Made by a program: the position numbers and the translations under genes | NCBI GenBank assembly: GCA_016780775.1 | Contig: JADHLI010000006.1 | Location: forward strand, 1 to 64,000 | From: Alphaproteobacteria bacterium | GTDB lineage: Bacteria > Pseudomonadota > Alphaproteobacteria > Puniceispirillales > Puniceispirillaceae | DNA length: 64,000 nt | Reading direction: 5' to 3' | Shown here: one piece after another, positions 17,162 through 25,713 of the stretch | How the letters are laid out: each line of letters opens with the position of its first letter | Position numbering within the stretch: the first letter of the stretch is position 1 | Notes under the pieces: model-generated | Told to the model about the DNA's origin: nothing | Databases searched by the model: none | What the model saw: only the letters and a program-made list of their open reading frames with translations

Positions 17162-17751
17162 AGATTATTGGTCTTACTGGCTCTATCGCGTCTGGTAAAT
17201 CTACCATTGCGCAAATGTTCCGCGAATCTGGCTTGCCTGTCCATGATGCAGATAAAGCGGTGCATCAGCTAATGAGCGCAAAGGGTAAGGCAACCCCCCT
17301 TGTCCTTGCCGCGTTTGGCGATGATATGCGTGCTAGCGATGGCAGTATTAACCGTCCAGCCTTGGGCAAAAAAATCTTTTCTGATCCTCAAGCTCGCGCG
17401 TCACTAGAAGCAATTTTGCACCCGCTTGTTTATCAGGAAAGAAACAGTTTTTTTGCGGAGCTTCATCGTGCGCGCAAATCTTTAGCTGTTCTAGACGTAC
17501 CCTTGCTTTTTGAGACAGGTAGTGACGAGAAATGTGATTATCTGGTCACTGTTTGGGCACCGCATCGCCTGCTCCGGCAACGTGCACTGCAACGGGCCTA
17601 TATGACAGAAGAAAAATTTGCCGCCATTATTACCGCCCAGTTGCCCCAATCTGAAAAGATCAGACTTTCTGACCTAGCTCTTCCTACAGGATTAGGGCGC
17701 GCAGAAAGCAGGCGGCGACTAAAAAAATGGCTGAAAAAAATCAAAATCTGA
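17158..17751 (+). CDS. coaE: Dephospho-CoA kinase
   Basis: Last step of coenzyme A synthesis: phosphorylation of the ribose 3'-OH of dephospho-CoA. The P-loop GLTGSIASGKST is at residues 5-16, with HDADKAVH (about 33-40), the LDVPLLFETG lid and the R.LLRQRALQR segment. Length 197 residues is typical. It overlaps maf by ATGA. It is followed by 100 bases before the dnaQ start. Confidence 0.95.
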   Translation: MKIIGLTGSIASGKSTIAQMFRESGLPVHDADKAVHQLMSAKGKATPLVLAAFGDDMRASDGSINRPALGKKIFSDPQARASLEAILHPLVYQERNSFFAELHRARKSLAVLDVPLLFETGSDEKCDYLVTVWAPHRLLRQRALQRAYMTEEKFAAIITAQLPQSEKIRLSDLALPTGLGRAESRRRLKKWLKKIKI

Positions 17752-17851
17752 GTAGCACTCGCTATCCTTGCATCTTGGTCTTAGAACGTTCTATGCTTTC
17801 GCCCAAGAATGCTTCTGCCAATTCGATCTAAATGATGGAGCCCGTCCAATT

Positions 17852-18595
17852 ATGCGTCATATTATCCTTGATACAGAAACTACTGGCCTGTCGGTGAGAG
17901 AGGGACACCGGATTATCGAAATAGGCGCGCTAGAAATGGTGAATTACGCCCTCACTGGCGAGAAACTGCATCTCTATATTAATCCAGAGCGAGAGATAGA
18001 TGAGGGCGCACAAGCGATTCACGGCATTAGCGCCGAATTTTTACAGGATAAGCCTGTTTTTAGCGAGATTGCGGATAAATTTCTTACCTTTGTTGGTGAG
18101 GATGTGCTGGTTATTCATAACGCCCCTTTTGATGTCGGGTTTTTAAACGCTGAGCTTGAAAATTGCCAAAAACCAGTTCTGAGTAACGATCGGGTTACCG
18201 ATACTCTCACCCTAGCGCGGCAAAAATTTCCCGGTGCCCAAGCGAGCCTTGATGCGCTCTGCCGCCGGTTTCAAATTGATAACAGCCACCGTGATTTACA
18301 TGGCGCGCTCATTGATGCTGATTTGCTTGCTGGCGTGTTTGTTGAGCTGCAAGGTGGTAAACAGCCTGGCCTGGCTTTGCAAGAAGAGACAGAAAAAGGG
18401 GCAAATGCCGATCAGCCATCAATGGATGAAGGCAGCAATCTTTCTGGCTTTAATGTAGCAGACAGGCCCATTCGGCCTGCCCGTATTTTTGCTGTGCCTA
18501 CCCAAGAGTTAGCGGCACATAATGCTCTGCTAGATAAAATGGACAACCCTATTTGGCGTCAAACCGCATCCCATCATGATAAGGAAACAGACTAG
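17852..18595 (+). CDS. dnaQ: DNA polymerase III epsilon subunit (proofreading exonuclease)
   Basis: 3'-5' exonuclease of the replicative polymerase. DEDDh motifs are visible: ExoI DTETTGL (about 6-12), ExoII HNAPFDVGFLN (about 90-100), ExoIII HRDLHGALIDADLLAG (about 147-162). A roughly 75-residue C-terminal extension follows, acidic then basic, which should bind the polymerase alpha subunit. An upstream frame extends to 17768, but ATG 17852 begins MRHIILDTETTG, the family start, giving 247 residues; the binding site GGAG is 11 bases before it. Convergent with secB. Confidence 0.93.
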   Translation: MRHIILDTETTGLSVREGHRIIEIGALEMVNYALTGEKLHLYINPEREIDEGAQAIHGISAEFLQDKPVFSEIADKFLTFVGEDVLVIHNAPFDVGFLNAELENCQKPVLSNDRVTDTLTLARQKFPGAQASLDALCRRFQIDNSHRDLHGALIDADLLAGVFVELQGGKQPGLALQEETEKGANADQPSMDEGSNLSGFNVADRPIRPARIFAVPTQELAAHNALLDKMDNPIWRQTASHHDKETD

Positions 18596-18606
18596 CCGCA
18601 GGCTAG
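18592..18606. terminator. Hairpin at the dnaQ/secB convergence
   Basis: CTAGCC (18592-18597) and GGCTAG (18601-18606) form a 6-bp stem with a GCA loop that overlaps the dnaQ stop. A T6 run comes only ten bases later (18617-18622), so it is a weak terminator candidate for dnaQ. Confidence 0.35.
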
Positions 18607-18613
18607 GTACAGC

Positions 18614-19183
18614 TTAGTTTTTTGACGCTGCTGCCTGTTGGCGTTGCTGCATATTTTGCTGATATAAGGCAAGGAAATCAATCGGGTTAAGATTGAGCGG
18701 CAAAAAGCCTCCCTCACGGGTAATATTGGCAACCACCGCCCGCGCAAATGGAAATATCAAGCGAGGCCCTTCAATAGCAACTAGTGGATGTAGCATATTT
18801 TCATCTGTGACATTTGATGACACGATGCCGCCATAGCTAAGCTCCACAATGAAGATGGTATTATCTTCTGTTTTTGCGGTAGCTGCGATTTTCAACACTA
18901 CCTCAAAATGATTATTTTCTAGCTTACTGGAGTTGACATTAACGGCCACCTCAACATTGGGCTGACCAGGCTGGTTTAAAAACACATCTGGTGAAGAAGG
19001 GCTTTCAAACGAGAAATCCTTTACATATTGAGTATGCAGGAAAATTTGCGGCTGAACCTGTTTTTGGGCTTCACCAGCAGCGGCTGTCTTTTCAGGAGTT
19101 TCTAATTTCACGCCAGTTTTAACTTCTGTCTTATCGTCCGCGTTAGCTTTGGTGTTTTTCGAGGTTTTTTTGGACTCTGCCAT
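18614..19183 (-). CDS. secB: Protein-export chaperone SecB
   Basis: Tetrameric chaperone keeping preproteins unfolded for SecA. The core (QIFLHTQYVKDFSFESPSSP, FEVVLKIAATAKTEDNTIFIVELSYGG, LIFPFARAVVANITREGGFLPLNLNPIDF) is canonical. It is preceded by an N-terminal extension of about 43 Lys/Thr/Ala-rich, probably disordered residues, making the protein 189 residues, longer than the usual 150-165. No internal Met lies near the core start, so the extension looks genuine. Confidence 0.94.
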   Translation of the reverse strand: MAESKKTSKNTKANADDKTEVKTGVKLETPEKTAAAGEAQKQVQPQIFLHTQYVKDFSFESPSSPDVFLNQPGQPNVEVAVNVNSSKLENNHFEVVLKIAATAKTEDNTIFIVELSYGGIVSSNVTDENMLHPLVAIEGPRLIFPFARAVVANITREGGFLPLNLNPIDFLALYQQNMQQRQQAAASKN

Positions 19184-19287
19184 AATATTTCATCCACTTA
19201 AATTATGTAAATTTGAAGCTATTGTTATCAGTGTTAAGAACTACCAGCAAGAAAAGGTGAATGAAAAGGCGCGTTGTTTACGTATCT

Positions 19288-19803
19288 TTAATCCTTTTTC
19301 TCAAAATCCCCTTCAATGATGTCTCCATCTAAATTTTTTGGCTGGCTAGAGGCGCGCCTATCATTTGAATAAGTTGTGCTATCACGTCTATCAGAAGCGG
19401 GGCTAAAACCAGAAGAAAAACGTTGCCCAAACATATTTTGAACGTTCACCAGCTGAAATCTGGAGAGAAGGGCGCTACCGATCAAAAAACGCAGACCAGG
19501 AATAAAGCATAAAATGCCCATAGCATCGGTAACATAACCTGGTAATAACATCAGCAAAGCACCAAGAAGCAAGGATAATCCGCTAGCGAGTGAAGCTGTT
19601 TCCACCTCACCTCTGGTCAGATTTGCCTGCCATCTTGCTAAAACAGCGCGCCCTTGTGAGCGAAGCAGCCACATACCAATGAAAGCAGTGACAAAAATGC
19701 CTAAAAAGCTGGCTAAACCGCCAATTTCGCTGCCAATAAATATCAAGGCTTCAAATTCAACCCAACCATAGAGGCCGAATAAAATTAGGATATAAAACAG
19801 CAT
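19288..19803 (-). CDS. fxsA: FxsA-family inner-membrane protein
   Basis: Small membrane protein of the FxsA/UPF0716 family, whose E. coli member relieves phage T7 exclusion when overproduced; the normal role is unclear. The sequence shows FYILILFGLYGWVEFEALIFIG, a second hydrophobic pair, and LLMLLPGYVTDAMGILCFIPGLR, the family hallmark. The C-terminus is polar. ATG 19803 has GGAG 7 bases upstream and is chosen over a longer frame to 19842; length 171. Divergent from the Tim44-like gene, as in other Alphaproteobacteria. Confidence 0.87.
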   Translation of the reverse strand: MLFYILILFGLYGWVEFEALIFIGSEIGGLASFLGIFVTAFIGMWLLRSQGRAVLARWQANLTRGEVETASLASGLSLLLGALLMLLPGYVTDAMGILCFIPGLRFLIGSALLSRFQLVNVQNMFGQRFSSGFSPASDRRDSTTYSNDRRASSQPKNLDGDIIEGDFEKKD

Positions 19804-19968
19804 TTTTTGTCTCCAGCTTGTATCTGAAAATGGGCAACCCATATGTTATCATATAGGAAGGCATTCTTTTAGATGCAAATCTTGATGCTTTTATGGCATA
19901 GTTCTCTTAAAGTTTAGCCCTTGTTAAGTTTAACCTCTGCCCTGAAACCTTTTTATAGACGCTTTATT

Positions 19969-20619
19969 ATGCCCCTTATCGATATTCTGATATTCGCTGC
20001 TATTGCTTTGTTTCTTATTTTCCGTTTGCGCTCCATCTTAGGAAGTCGCGACGGGTTCGAGCAAAAGCGTGAAGAGCTGTCCCGTTTTAACAATGAACCT
20101 GCTAATGACACAGCTAGCCAAGATGAGAAGGTTATTTCCTTGCATGGCGAGCAAAAGGCTATAAATGGCAAAGGTCTGACATTTGTTCGTCAAGCAGATC
20201 CAAGCTTCCGCGATGATGAATTCATGAGCGGTGCGGCCTCAGCCTTTTCTATGGTACTAAACGCGTTTGCGGATTGTGATTTGGCAACGCTACGCCGCCT
20301 ATTGGCATTTGAGCTTTATCAAGAATTTGCCCAGAGCGTGCATGAACGTAATAAACGCGGTGACAGGCTTGAGATTACAATTGATGAAATTGAGGATGTC
20401 CAGCTTATCGATGGTGAGGTTGTTGATAATGTTGCTTCTGTTACGGTTCAGTTTGTAAGTCTGCAAACTCGGATGGTTACAGACAAAAATGCTGTGGTGT
20501 TAGAAGATGAGTCAGAAACAAAGGTGAAAATTACCGATATCTGGGTCTTTGAGCGTGACACCCAGCTGGCTGATCCAAATTGGAAACTGGTTGAAACCCG
20601 AATTGAAGATGATAATTAG
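19969..20619 (+). CDS. Tim44-like domain inner-membrane protein
   Basis: One N-terminal membrane segment (IDILIFAAIALFLIFRL, about residues 4-20), then a low-complexity linker and a C-terminal Tim44-like domain starting near FMSGAASAFSMVLNAFADCDLATLRRLL and ending in VWVFERD..DPNWKLVETR. Bacterial Tim44-like proteins (TimA) are membrane-bound relatives of the mitochondrial import motor subunit; their bacterial role is not firmly known. ATG 19969 is chosen because it starts just before the membrane segment; a TTG at 19921 would add a basic tail. A terminator follows directly. Confidence 0.85.
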   Translation: MPLIDILIFAAIALFLIFRLRSILGSRDGFEQKREELSRFNNEPANDTASQDEKVISLHGEQKAINGKGLTFVRQADPSFRDDEFMSGAASAFSMVLNAFADCDLATLRRLLAFELYQEFAQSVHERNKRGDRLEITIDEIEDVQLIDGEVVDNVASVTVQFVSLQTRMVTDKNAVVLEDESETKVKITDIWVFERDTQLADPNWKLVETRIEDDN

Positions 20620-20621
20620 AC

Positions 20622-20647
20622 GCCTCTAATCATTAGAGGCTGTTTTT
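20622..20647 (+). terminator. Rho-independent terminator after the Tim44-like gene
   Basis: GCCTCTAA (20622-20629) pairs with TTAGAGGC (20633-20640) around a 3-base loop, followed by TGTTTTTATT. It starts two bases after the stop codon and lies 25 bases before the next gene. Confidence 0.85.
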
Positions 20648-20671
20648 ATTCTTCCAAATTGAGTGCAGCAA

Positions 20672-21289
20672 ATGGCCTCAAATAAAAATAAAACGCGAAA
20701 AGTAAGGCCGGCCTCCGCAGATAGTGATGAGGCGAGCATACTTTGGGATGAGGTAGCAAATACGGTTAAACGCCAGCCCTCCTCGCGAATACCCCCTGTT
20801 GCATTGCCAGAAAACGCCCAAAAAAAGCACTTATTGGCTAAAAAGACATCCGCAAGTACAAACAAGGCTGTAAATTTGCGCAAAATTGCTGACCTTAAAA
20901 TGGATACGGTTAATGCAGGCCTTGTTACGGGTCCAGCTAATTTGTCGCAGCCAGTTTATGCAGGTATCGACCGTAGTTCTGCCAAAAAATTACAGCAAGG
21001 CAAAATGGCGCTCGAAGCCCGAATTGACTTACATGGGTTAAGCCAACTTGCGGCGTATCAACGTTTACAACATTTTATTCAAAAATCGAGACAACAAGGC
21101 TTACGCACTATTCTTGTGATTACAGGCAAAGGTAAGGCTGGACGCGGTGTGTTGCGTGAAAATGTGCCGCAATGGCTCTCAGAACCCCCTTTGAGCGATG
21201 CCATAATTGCTTTTGGCACCTCACGTCCGCAAGATGGCGGTGAAGGCGCTCTTTATGTTCGCCTGAAGCGAGCCCGGGAGCGATTGTGA
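20672..21289 (+). CDS. Smr domain protein
   Basis: A protein of about 205 residues with a basic, disordered N-terminal half and a C-terminal Smr domain: ARIDLHGLSQLAAYQRLQHF (the DLHG motif), ILVITGKGKAGRGVLRENVPQWL (the TGKG motif) and ALYVRLKRAR. Smr domains are nucleases or RNA/DNA-binding modules; this stand-alone form resembles E. coli YdaL/SmrA-type proteins. The start could be ATG 20672 or the GTG at 20663. It overlaps the following regulator gene by 4 bases. Confidence 0.8.
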   Translation: MASNKNKTRKVRPASADSDEASILWDEVANTVKRQPSSRIPPVALPENAQKKHLLAKKTSASTNKAVNLRKIADLKMDTVNAGLVTGPANLSQPVYAGIDRSSAKKLQQGKMALEARIDLHGLSQLAAYQRLQHFIQKSRQQGLRTILVITGKGKAGRGVLRENVPQWLSEPPLSDAIIAFGTSRPQDGGEGALYVRLKRARERL

Positions 21290-21693
21290 CGCCATTTGGT
21301 TTAAAAATGCGCAGCTTGCGCGCCAAAAGAGGGCTGACACTGCAAGATCAAGGTGATTTTCTTGGCGTGTCATCAGCCTATATATCCGCACTTGAACATG
21401 GCAAGCGTGGCCGTCCATCCCCAGCTTTTGTTGATCAAATTTGTGTTTGGCTGGAACTGATTTGGGATGAAGCAGAATTGCTAAAATATTTAGCGCAAAT
21501 GTCACACCCTGCGCCTACAGTTCAAACAGCTAGCTTGCCCCCAGAGGCAACATTTCTGGCAAATTTGCTTGCCCAGAATATCGATCGCCTTTCTCCTCAG
21601 GAATGCCGGCAGATTTTTGAGGGCTTGCAGGGTTATTTAAAACAAGAAACAGGCATTGATTTTGATGGAGAGGCCCCCACAAGTCCAAGCTGA
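21286..21693 (+). CDS. XRE-type helix-turn-helix regulator
   Basis: A small DNA-binding protein of 135 residues. The N-terminal 70 residues form a Cro/C1-type HTH: KMRSLRAKRGLTLQDQGDFLGVSSAYISALEHGKRGRPS. The C-terminal part (about 75-135) is not recognised and contains one predicted helical region. The GTG start overlaps the Smr stop as GTGA, so it is made from the same transcript. A location just before the histidine genes may be chance or may mean control of them; targets are unknown. Confidence 0.78.
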   Translation: MTPFGLKMRSLRAKRGLTLQDQGDFLGVSSAYISALEHGKRGRPSPAFVDQICVWLELIWDEAELLKYLAQMSHPAPTVQTASLPPEATFLANLLAQNIDRLSPQECRQIFEGLQGYLKQETGIDFDGEAPTSPS

Positions 21694-21859
21694 TGACCGG
21701 CTCAGTCCTGTAGCGGTGAAGCTTGCTTGTGCGCCTTCCTACATCACGAATTTGCTTGAAAGCGCACATATGCTGGTTTTATTGCGAAAAAACTGCTATG
21801 TCTTGGCCTCAGATCGTGCCGAAAACTTTTGGCAAAACCCGCGAGAGAGGGCTGAATGA
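21665..21859 (+). CDS. Possible small coupled ORF between the XRE gene and hisB
   Basis: A 64-codon frame begins at ATG 21665 inside the XRE gene (29-base overlap, different frame), fills the whole gap to hisB and stops in TGA overlapping the hisB start as ATGA. The peptide has no recognised domain; it contains a short hydrophobic stretch [14 protein letters not shown] and two Cys. No clear ribosome binding site precedes it. It could be a leader that couples hisB translation or simply a chance frame filling 162 bases. Confidence 0.3.
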   Translation: MERPPQVQADDRLSPVAVKLACAPSYITNLLESAHMLVLLRKNCYVLASDRAENFWQNPRERAE

Positions 21860-22458
21860 GTAGAACTGCACAAGTAACACGCAAAACAAATGAGACAGAA
21901 ATTTCTGTCAGCCTGACAATTGATGGCACTGGCAAGGCAGATATCCAAACTGGTATCGGTTTCCTTGACCATATGCTGGAACAATTGGCGCGCCACAGCT
22001 TTATGGATATCACGCTTAAAGCAGAAGGTGATTTGCATATTGATGCTCACCACACAACCGAAGATACTGGCTGGGCAATTGGGGATGCATTGAATAAAGC
22101 GCTTGGTGATCGTGCGGGTATTAACCGTTATGCATCTTGCTTGCTGCCCATGGATGAATGTCTAAGCCGGGTGGCTTTGGATGTTTCTGGGCGTCCTTTT
22201 CTTGTTTGGCATGTTAATTTACCCTCAGAAACATTAGGGGTGATGGAAACAGAATTGTTCCGTGAATGGTTTCAGGCTTTTGCCATGGGTTCTGGTATCA
22301 CTTTGCATGTGAGTAACGAATATGGGGTAAATACCCACCATATTGTCGAAAGTTGCTACAAAGCATTGGCTCGCTCGCTGCGGCAAGCATGTGAAATAGA
22401 CCCAAGAAGTGGTGGACGTATCCCTTCAACCAAAGGGGTGCTTGGCGGCTCTCTTTGA
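21856..22458 (+). CDS. hisB: Imidazoleglycerol-phosphate dehydratase
   Basis: Histidine pathway step 6, dehydrating imidazole-glycerol phosphate to imidazole-acetol phosphate with Mn2+. The 200-residue monofunctional form lacks the phosphatase domain found in enteric bacteria. The metal-ligand motifs are present: [53 protein letters not shown] (21845-21851) precedes the ATG. First gene of the hisB-H-(GNAT)-A-F-E block. Confidence 0.97.
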   Translation: MSRTAQVTRKTNETEISVSLTIDGTGKADIQTGIGFLDHMLEQLARHSFMDITLKAEGDLHIDAHHTTEDTGWAIGDALNKALGDRAGINRYASCLLPMDECLSRVALDVSGRPFLVWHVNLPSETLGVMETELFREWFQAFAMGSGITLHVSNEYGVNTHHIVESCYKALARSLRQACEIDPRSGGRIPSTKGVLGGSL

Positions 22459-22485
22459 AGAGATTGGCTTTAAGAGACGAGATTT

Positions 22486-23145
22486 ATGAAAATCGGCATT
22501 ATTGATTATGGTTCAGGGAATCTGCACTCGGTTCACCATTCGGTTGCATATGCAGCTGCAAAAAAAACAGATATGCAGGTAGAAACCTTATCAGATACAC
22601 AAAGCCTACAGGCATGTGACTATATCATTGTGCCAGGTGTTGGCCATTTCGCTGATTGCTGGGCAGGGCTTTCAGCTATTGATGGCATGGTCGAGGCATT
22701 GCGCGAGGCTGTATTGGAAAAAGGAAAGCCGTTTTTAGGTATCTGTGTGGGTATGCAACTCCTCGCAAATGAGGGCCATGAAGGTGGAAATATAACGCCG
22801 GGTCTAGGCTGGATTTCTGGTAAGGTTCGTCATTTCGCAGATTGTTCAAACGGGGGCAATATGGGGGGGCTGAAAATTCCGCATATGGGCTGGAATAATT
22901 TACAAATTAAAGCAGCTAGCCACCCTGTTGCAGCGGCATTGCCAGCCGAGGTGCAAATGTATTTTGTGCATAGCTACATGTTTGATGAAATTGATACAAA
23001 GCAGGTGTTGGCCGTAGCAGATTATGGCGTGTCTGTACCTGCGCTTATCGGCCGGGATAATATTGTTGGCACGCAGTTTCACCCAGAAAAAAGCCAGCAT
23101 GCCGGTCAGGCGATGCTGAATGCATTTTTATCTTGGCGGCCATAA
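22486..23145 (+). CDS. hisH: Imidazole glycerol phosphate synthase, glutaminase subunit
   Basis: Class I glutamine amidotransferase supplying ammonia to HisF. The nucleophile is the Cys of FLGICVGMQLLA (about residue 87) and the His-Glu pair is in GTQFHPEKSQ near 197-202. The N-terminus IGIIDYGSGNLHSV is typical. Length 219 is slightly above the usual 200-215. The partner hisF lies two genes on, separated by an acetyltransferase gene and hisA. Confidence 0.96.
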   Translation: MKIGIIDYGSGNLHSVHHSVAYAAAKKTDMQVETLSDTQSLQACDYIIVPGVGHFADCWAGLSAIDGMVEALREAVLEKGKPFLGICVGMQLLANEGHEGGNITPGLGWISGKVRHFADCSNGGNMGGLKIPHMGWNNLQIKAASHPVAAALPAEVQMYFVHSYMFDEIDTKQVLAVADYGVSVPALIGRDNIVGTQFHPEKSQHAGQAMLNAFLSWRP

Positions 23146-23171
23146 TAGCGCCCGCGTTAAAGAGGATGTAA

Positions 23172-23717
23172 ATGAACACACAAAGAACACCTCTGGTGAC
23201 CATCGAGATGGCAACAGAGCTAAGCGCGAACGATATTTCAGAGCTTTGCGATGCTACCGAAGAAGCCATTGAGGCTGGTGGTGGTTTTGGCTGGTTGGCA
23301 CCGCCGCCGCGCTCGGTTCTGGAAGATTACTGGCGCGGTATTTTGCTGGTACCAGATTATCATTTGTTCTTGGGTAAGCTGGATCATGTGATCGCTGGTT
23401 CTTGCCAGATTGCACGCCCGCCACGAAATAATGAGGCACAGGCTACTACTTGCCAGTTGCGCACCTTCTTTCTGGCACCTTGGGCCCGTGGTCATGGGTT
23501 GGCAGGCGCGTTGGTGGCTGAGACAGAAGAGTTTGCCCGCTCTGAAGGCTATCAGATCTTAAATCTAGATGTACGGGCAACACAAGACAGAGCGATTAAG
23601 GCATTTGAGGCGCGCGGCTATCAGCATTTTGGCACTAACCCCTATTATGCACGGGTAGGCGATGATTTTGTCCCCGGCCTCTATTTCACCAAATTGCTGA
23701 ACGCATCTAAAGTTTAA
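23172..23717 (+). CDS. GNAT-family acetyltransferase within the his block
   Basis: A 181-residue predicted N-acetyltransferase. The acetyl-CoA loop is FFLAPWARGHGLAGALVAETEEFAR, with Arg-Gly-His-Gly-Leu-Ala as the pyrophosphate-binding motif A, followed by LNLDVRATQDRAIKAFEARGYQHFG (motif B). GAGG (23162-23165) lies 6 bases before the ATG. The gene sits between hisH and hisA, 67 bases ahead of the hisA start. Substrate unknown; no histidine step needs an acetyltransferase, so it may be a passenger or an unlinked function sharing the operon. Confidence 0.85.
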   Translation: MNTQRTPLVTIEMATELSANDISELCDATEEAIEAGGGFGWLAPPPRSVLEDYWRGILLVPDYHLFLGKLDHVIAGSCQIARPPRNNEAQATTCQLRTFFLAPWARGHGLAGALVAETEEFARSEGYQILNLDVRATQDRAIKAFEARGYQHFGTNPYYARVGDDFVPGLYFTKLLNASKV

Positions 23718-23784
23718 GGTGATAAGCAAAAAAAGATTAAAAGAAATTAAGCTCAACCAAGATTATAAGAATAGAAGAGTTATC

Positions 23785-24516
23785 ATGCATATTTATCCCG
23801 CAATTGATTTGAAAGATGGCCAAGGTGTTCGCCTGTTGCATGGTGATTTTAAACGGATGACGGTTTATGCACCAGATCCGAGGGCACAAGCGGAAAAATT
23901 CATTGCCGCAGGGTGTGAATGGATTCACGTCGTGGATTTGGATGGCGCCCTAAAAGGACAAACCGGCAATCGCCAAGCGGTTACAGATATCTGCCAAACA
24001 GGAGCTAGGATACAGCTAGGCGGCGGTATACGGACAATGGAAGATATTGAAAACTGGCTAACTGCTGGTATCAGCAGAGTGATTTTAGGCACTATTGCGC
24101 TGAAAAACCCAAAACTGGTTATCAAAGCAGCCAAAGCTTTTCCTGGCCATATCGCAGTAGGTGCGGATGCCCGTAATGGCCGTATTGCTGCGGAAGGCTG
24201 GCTGGAAGATAGTGATATCGAAGCCGTAGATTTGGTTCGCCGATTTGAGGATTGTGGTGTGTCTGCGGTAATTTTCACGGATATTTCACGCGATGGTGCG
24301 CTGACAGGTGTAAACGCGGATGCTACCGCTGCGATAGCGGATGCAGTATCGATACCGATTATTGCATCAGGCGGCGTTAAAGGAATTGAAGATATCAAGG
24401 CTTGTTTAGCCAAATCTGCGAGCGGCATTGAGGGTGTTATTGCAGGGCGCGCATTATATGATGGGCGTTTGGATTTAGCTGAAGCGCTGGCATTAGCGCG
24501 TGGCGGAAAGGTTTAG
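23785..24516 (+). CDS. hisA: Phosphoribosylformimino-AICAR-phosphate isomerase
   Basis: Histidine pathway step 4, an Amadori isomerisation on a (beta-alpha)8 barrel. The N-terminal half has [20 protein letters not shown] with the catalytic Asp, and the C-terminal half has the matching [15 protein letters not shown] and the phosphate-binding [15 protein letters not shown] 23785 has AGAAGAG 6 bases upstream and starts at the family position (243 residues); an upstream frame to 23719 is not favoured. It ends 5 bases before hisF. Confidence 0.96.
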   Translation: MHIYPAIDLKDGQGVRLLHGDFKRMTVYAPDPRAQAEKFIAAGCEWIHVVDLDGALKGQTGNRQAVTDICQTGARIQLGGGIRTMEDIENWLTAGISRVILGTIALKNPKLVIKAAKAFPGHIAVGADARNGRIAAEGWLEDSDIEAVDLVRRFEDCGVSAVIFTDISRDGALTGVNADATAAIADAVSIPIIASGGVKGIEDIKACLAKSASGIEGVIAGRALYDGRLDLAEALALARGGKV

Positions 24517-24521
24517 ACGAA

Positions 24522-25286
24522 ATGCTGAGCGCGCGCGTAATTCCTTGCCTTGATGTACATGCTGGCCGCGTGGTTAAGGGTGTAAATTTTGTCAATTTGA
24601 TAGATGCAGGCGATCCTGTAGAGCAGGCCCGTATTTATGATGCGGCAGGCGCAGATGAGCTGTGTTTTCTAGACATTACCGCTACCCATGAAGGGCGCGA
24701 TACAATTTACGAGGTTATTTCCAGAACCGCAGATGCCTGCTTTATGCCACTGACAGTAGGGGGCGGTGTTCGGGATGTTGGCGATTTCAGAAAGCTGCTT
24801 TTATGCGGTGCTGACAAGGTTTCTGTAAACTCCTCTGCTGTTCGAGACCCTGATTTAATCTCGCGTGCGGCGGATAAATTTGGCAGCCAATGCGTGGTTG
24901 TGGCGATAGATGCGCATTTGCATGAAGATGGCTGGTTTGAGGTGACAACCCATGGTGGGCGAACTCCAACTGGCATCAATGCGGTAGATTGGGCTGTTGC
25001 AGCAGCAGAAAAAGGTGCTGGCGAAATTTTACTGACCTCTATGCGCGGTGATGGCACGAAAGCAGGCTTTGATATTCCATTAACACGCGCGGTTAGTGAT
25101 GCGGTTAATGTGCCGGTTATTGCTTCTGGCGGGGCTGGCAAGCCAGAACATTTCGCTGAGGCAATTACAAAAGGTCATGCAAGTGCCGTATTGGCAGCAT
25201 CTGTTTTTCACTTTGGACAATTTACCATTGATGAGGCAAAATCAGCTATGCAGGCTGCAAATGTGCCCGTGCGCCGTTTGAAATAA
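24522..25286 (+). CDS. hisF: Imidazole glycerol phosphate synthase, cyclase subunit
   Basis: TIM-barrel partner of HisH that converts PRFAR plus ammonia to imidazole-glycerol phosphate and AICAR. Visible motifs: [19 protein letters not shown] (catalytic Asp), [49 protein letters not shown] (second catalytic Asp) and [13 protein letters not shown]. The 254 residues fit the family. Confidence 0.97.
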   Translation: MLSARVIPCLDVHAGRVVKGVNFVNLIDAGDPVEQARIYDAAGADELCFLDITATHEGRDTIYEVISRTADACFMPLTVGGGVRDVGDFRKLLLCGADKVSVNSSAVRDPDLISRAADKFGSQCVVVAIDAHLHEDGWFEVTTHGGRTPTGINAVDWAVAAAEKGAGEILLTSMRGDGTKAGFDIPLTRAVSDAVNVPVIASGGAGKPEHFAEAITKGHASAVLAASVFHFGQFTIDEAKSAMQAANVPVRRLK

Positions 25287-25307
25287 TATCAGGAAAGCAA
25301 GCAAATC

Positions 25308-25640
25308 ATGTCGTCTGATCTACCTTCTATCCATGTGTTGGAACAACTTTATGCGGTGATAGAGGCACGTAAAGATGCGCCGTTAACCGAAAGCTATAGT
25401 GCTGCGCTGCTTGCTGAAGCACCGGAAAAACCTGTACGCAAACTAGCAGAAGAAACTACGGAAGTTGTTATTGAAGCTTTGAAGGGTGATAAAGAAGCCC
25501 TTGCCTGCGAATCTGCTGATCTGCTCTATCATTTAATGGTGGTATGGGTGGCAGCTGGGTTAACGCCTGAGGAAGTCTGGCAAGAGCTTGCTGCGCGCCA
25601 AAACCGTTCAGGTTTAGCCGAAAAAGCGGCACGAAAATAA
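25308..25640 (+). CDS. hisE: Phosphoribosyl-ATP pyrophosphatase
   Basis: Histidine pathway step 2, a MazG-fold all-alpha pyrophosphatase. In 110 residues it shows the metal-binding KLAEETTEVVIEAL and the ESADLLYHLMVVW helix. Stand-alone HisE, not fused to HisI, is usual in Alphaproteobacteria. It closes the his block; hisG, hisD, hisC and hisI are not in the window. Confidence 0.95.
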   Translation: MSSDLPSIHVLEQLYAVIEARKDAPLTESYSAALLAEAPEKPVRKLAEETTEVVIEALKGDKEALACESADLLYHLMVVWVAAGLTPEEVWQELAARQNRSGLAEKAARK

Positions 25641-25713
25641 CTATAACGGCCTCTACCCTAATATGGTGCTGAAGGGACGTTTTTCGGAATTGTAGGTAAG
25701 GAGAATAAAAGCC

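Noticed and set aside
23925-24428. 167-codon frame antisense to hisA
   Set aside because: Fully covered by the clear hisA coding sequence; Ala/Pro/Ser-rich with no domain or ribosome binding site.
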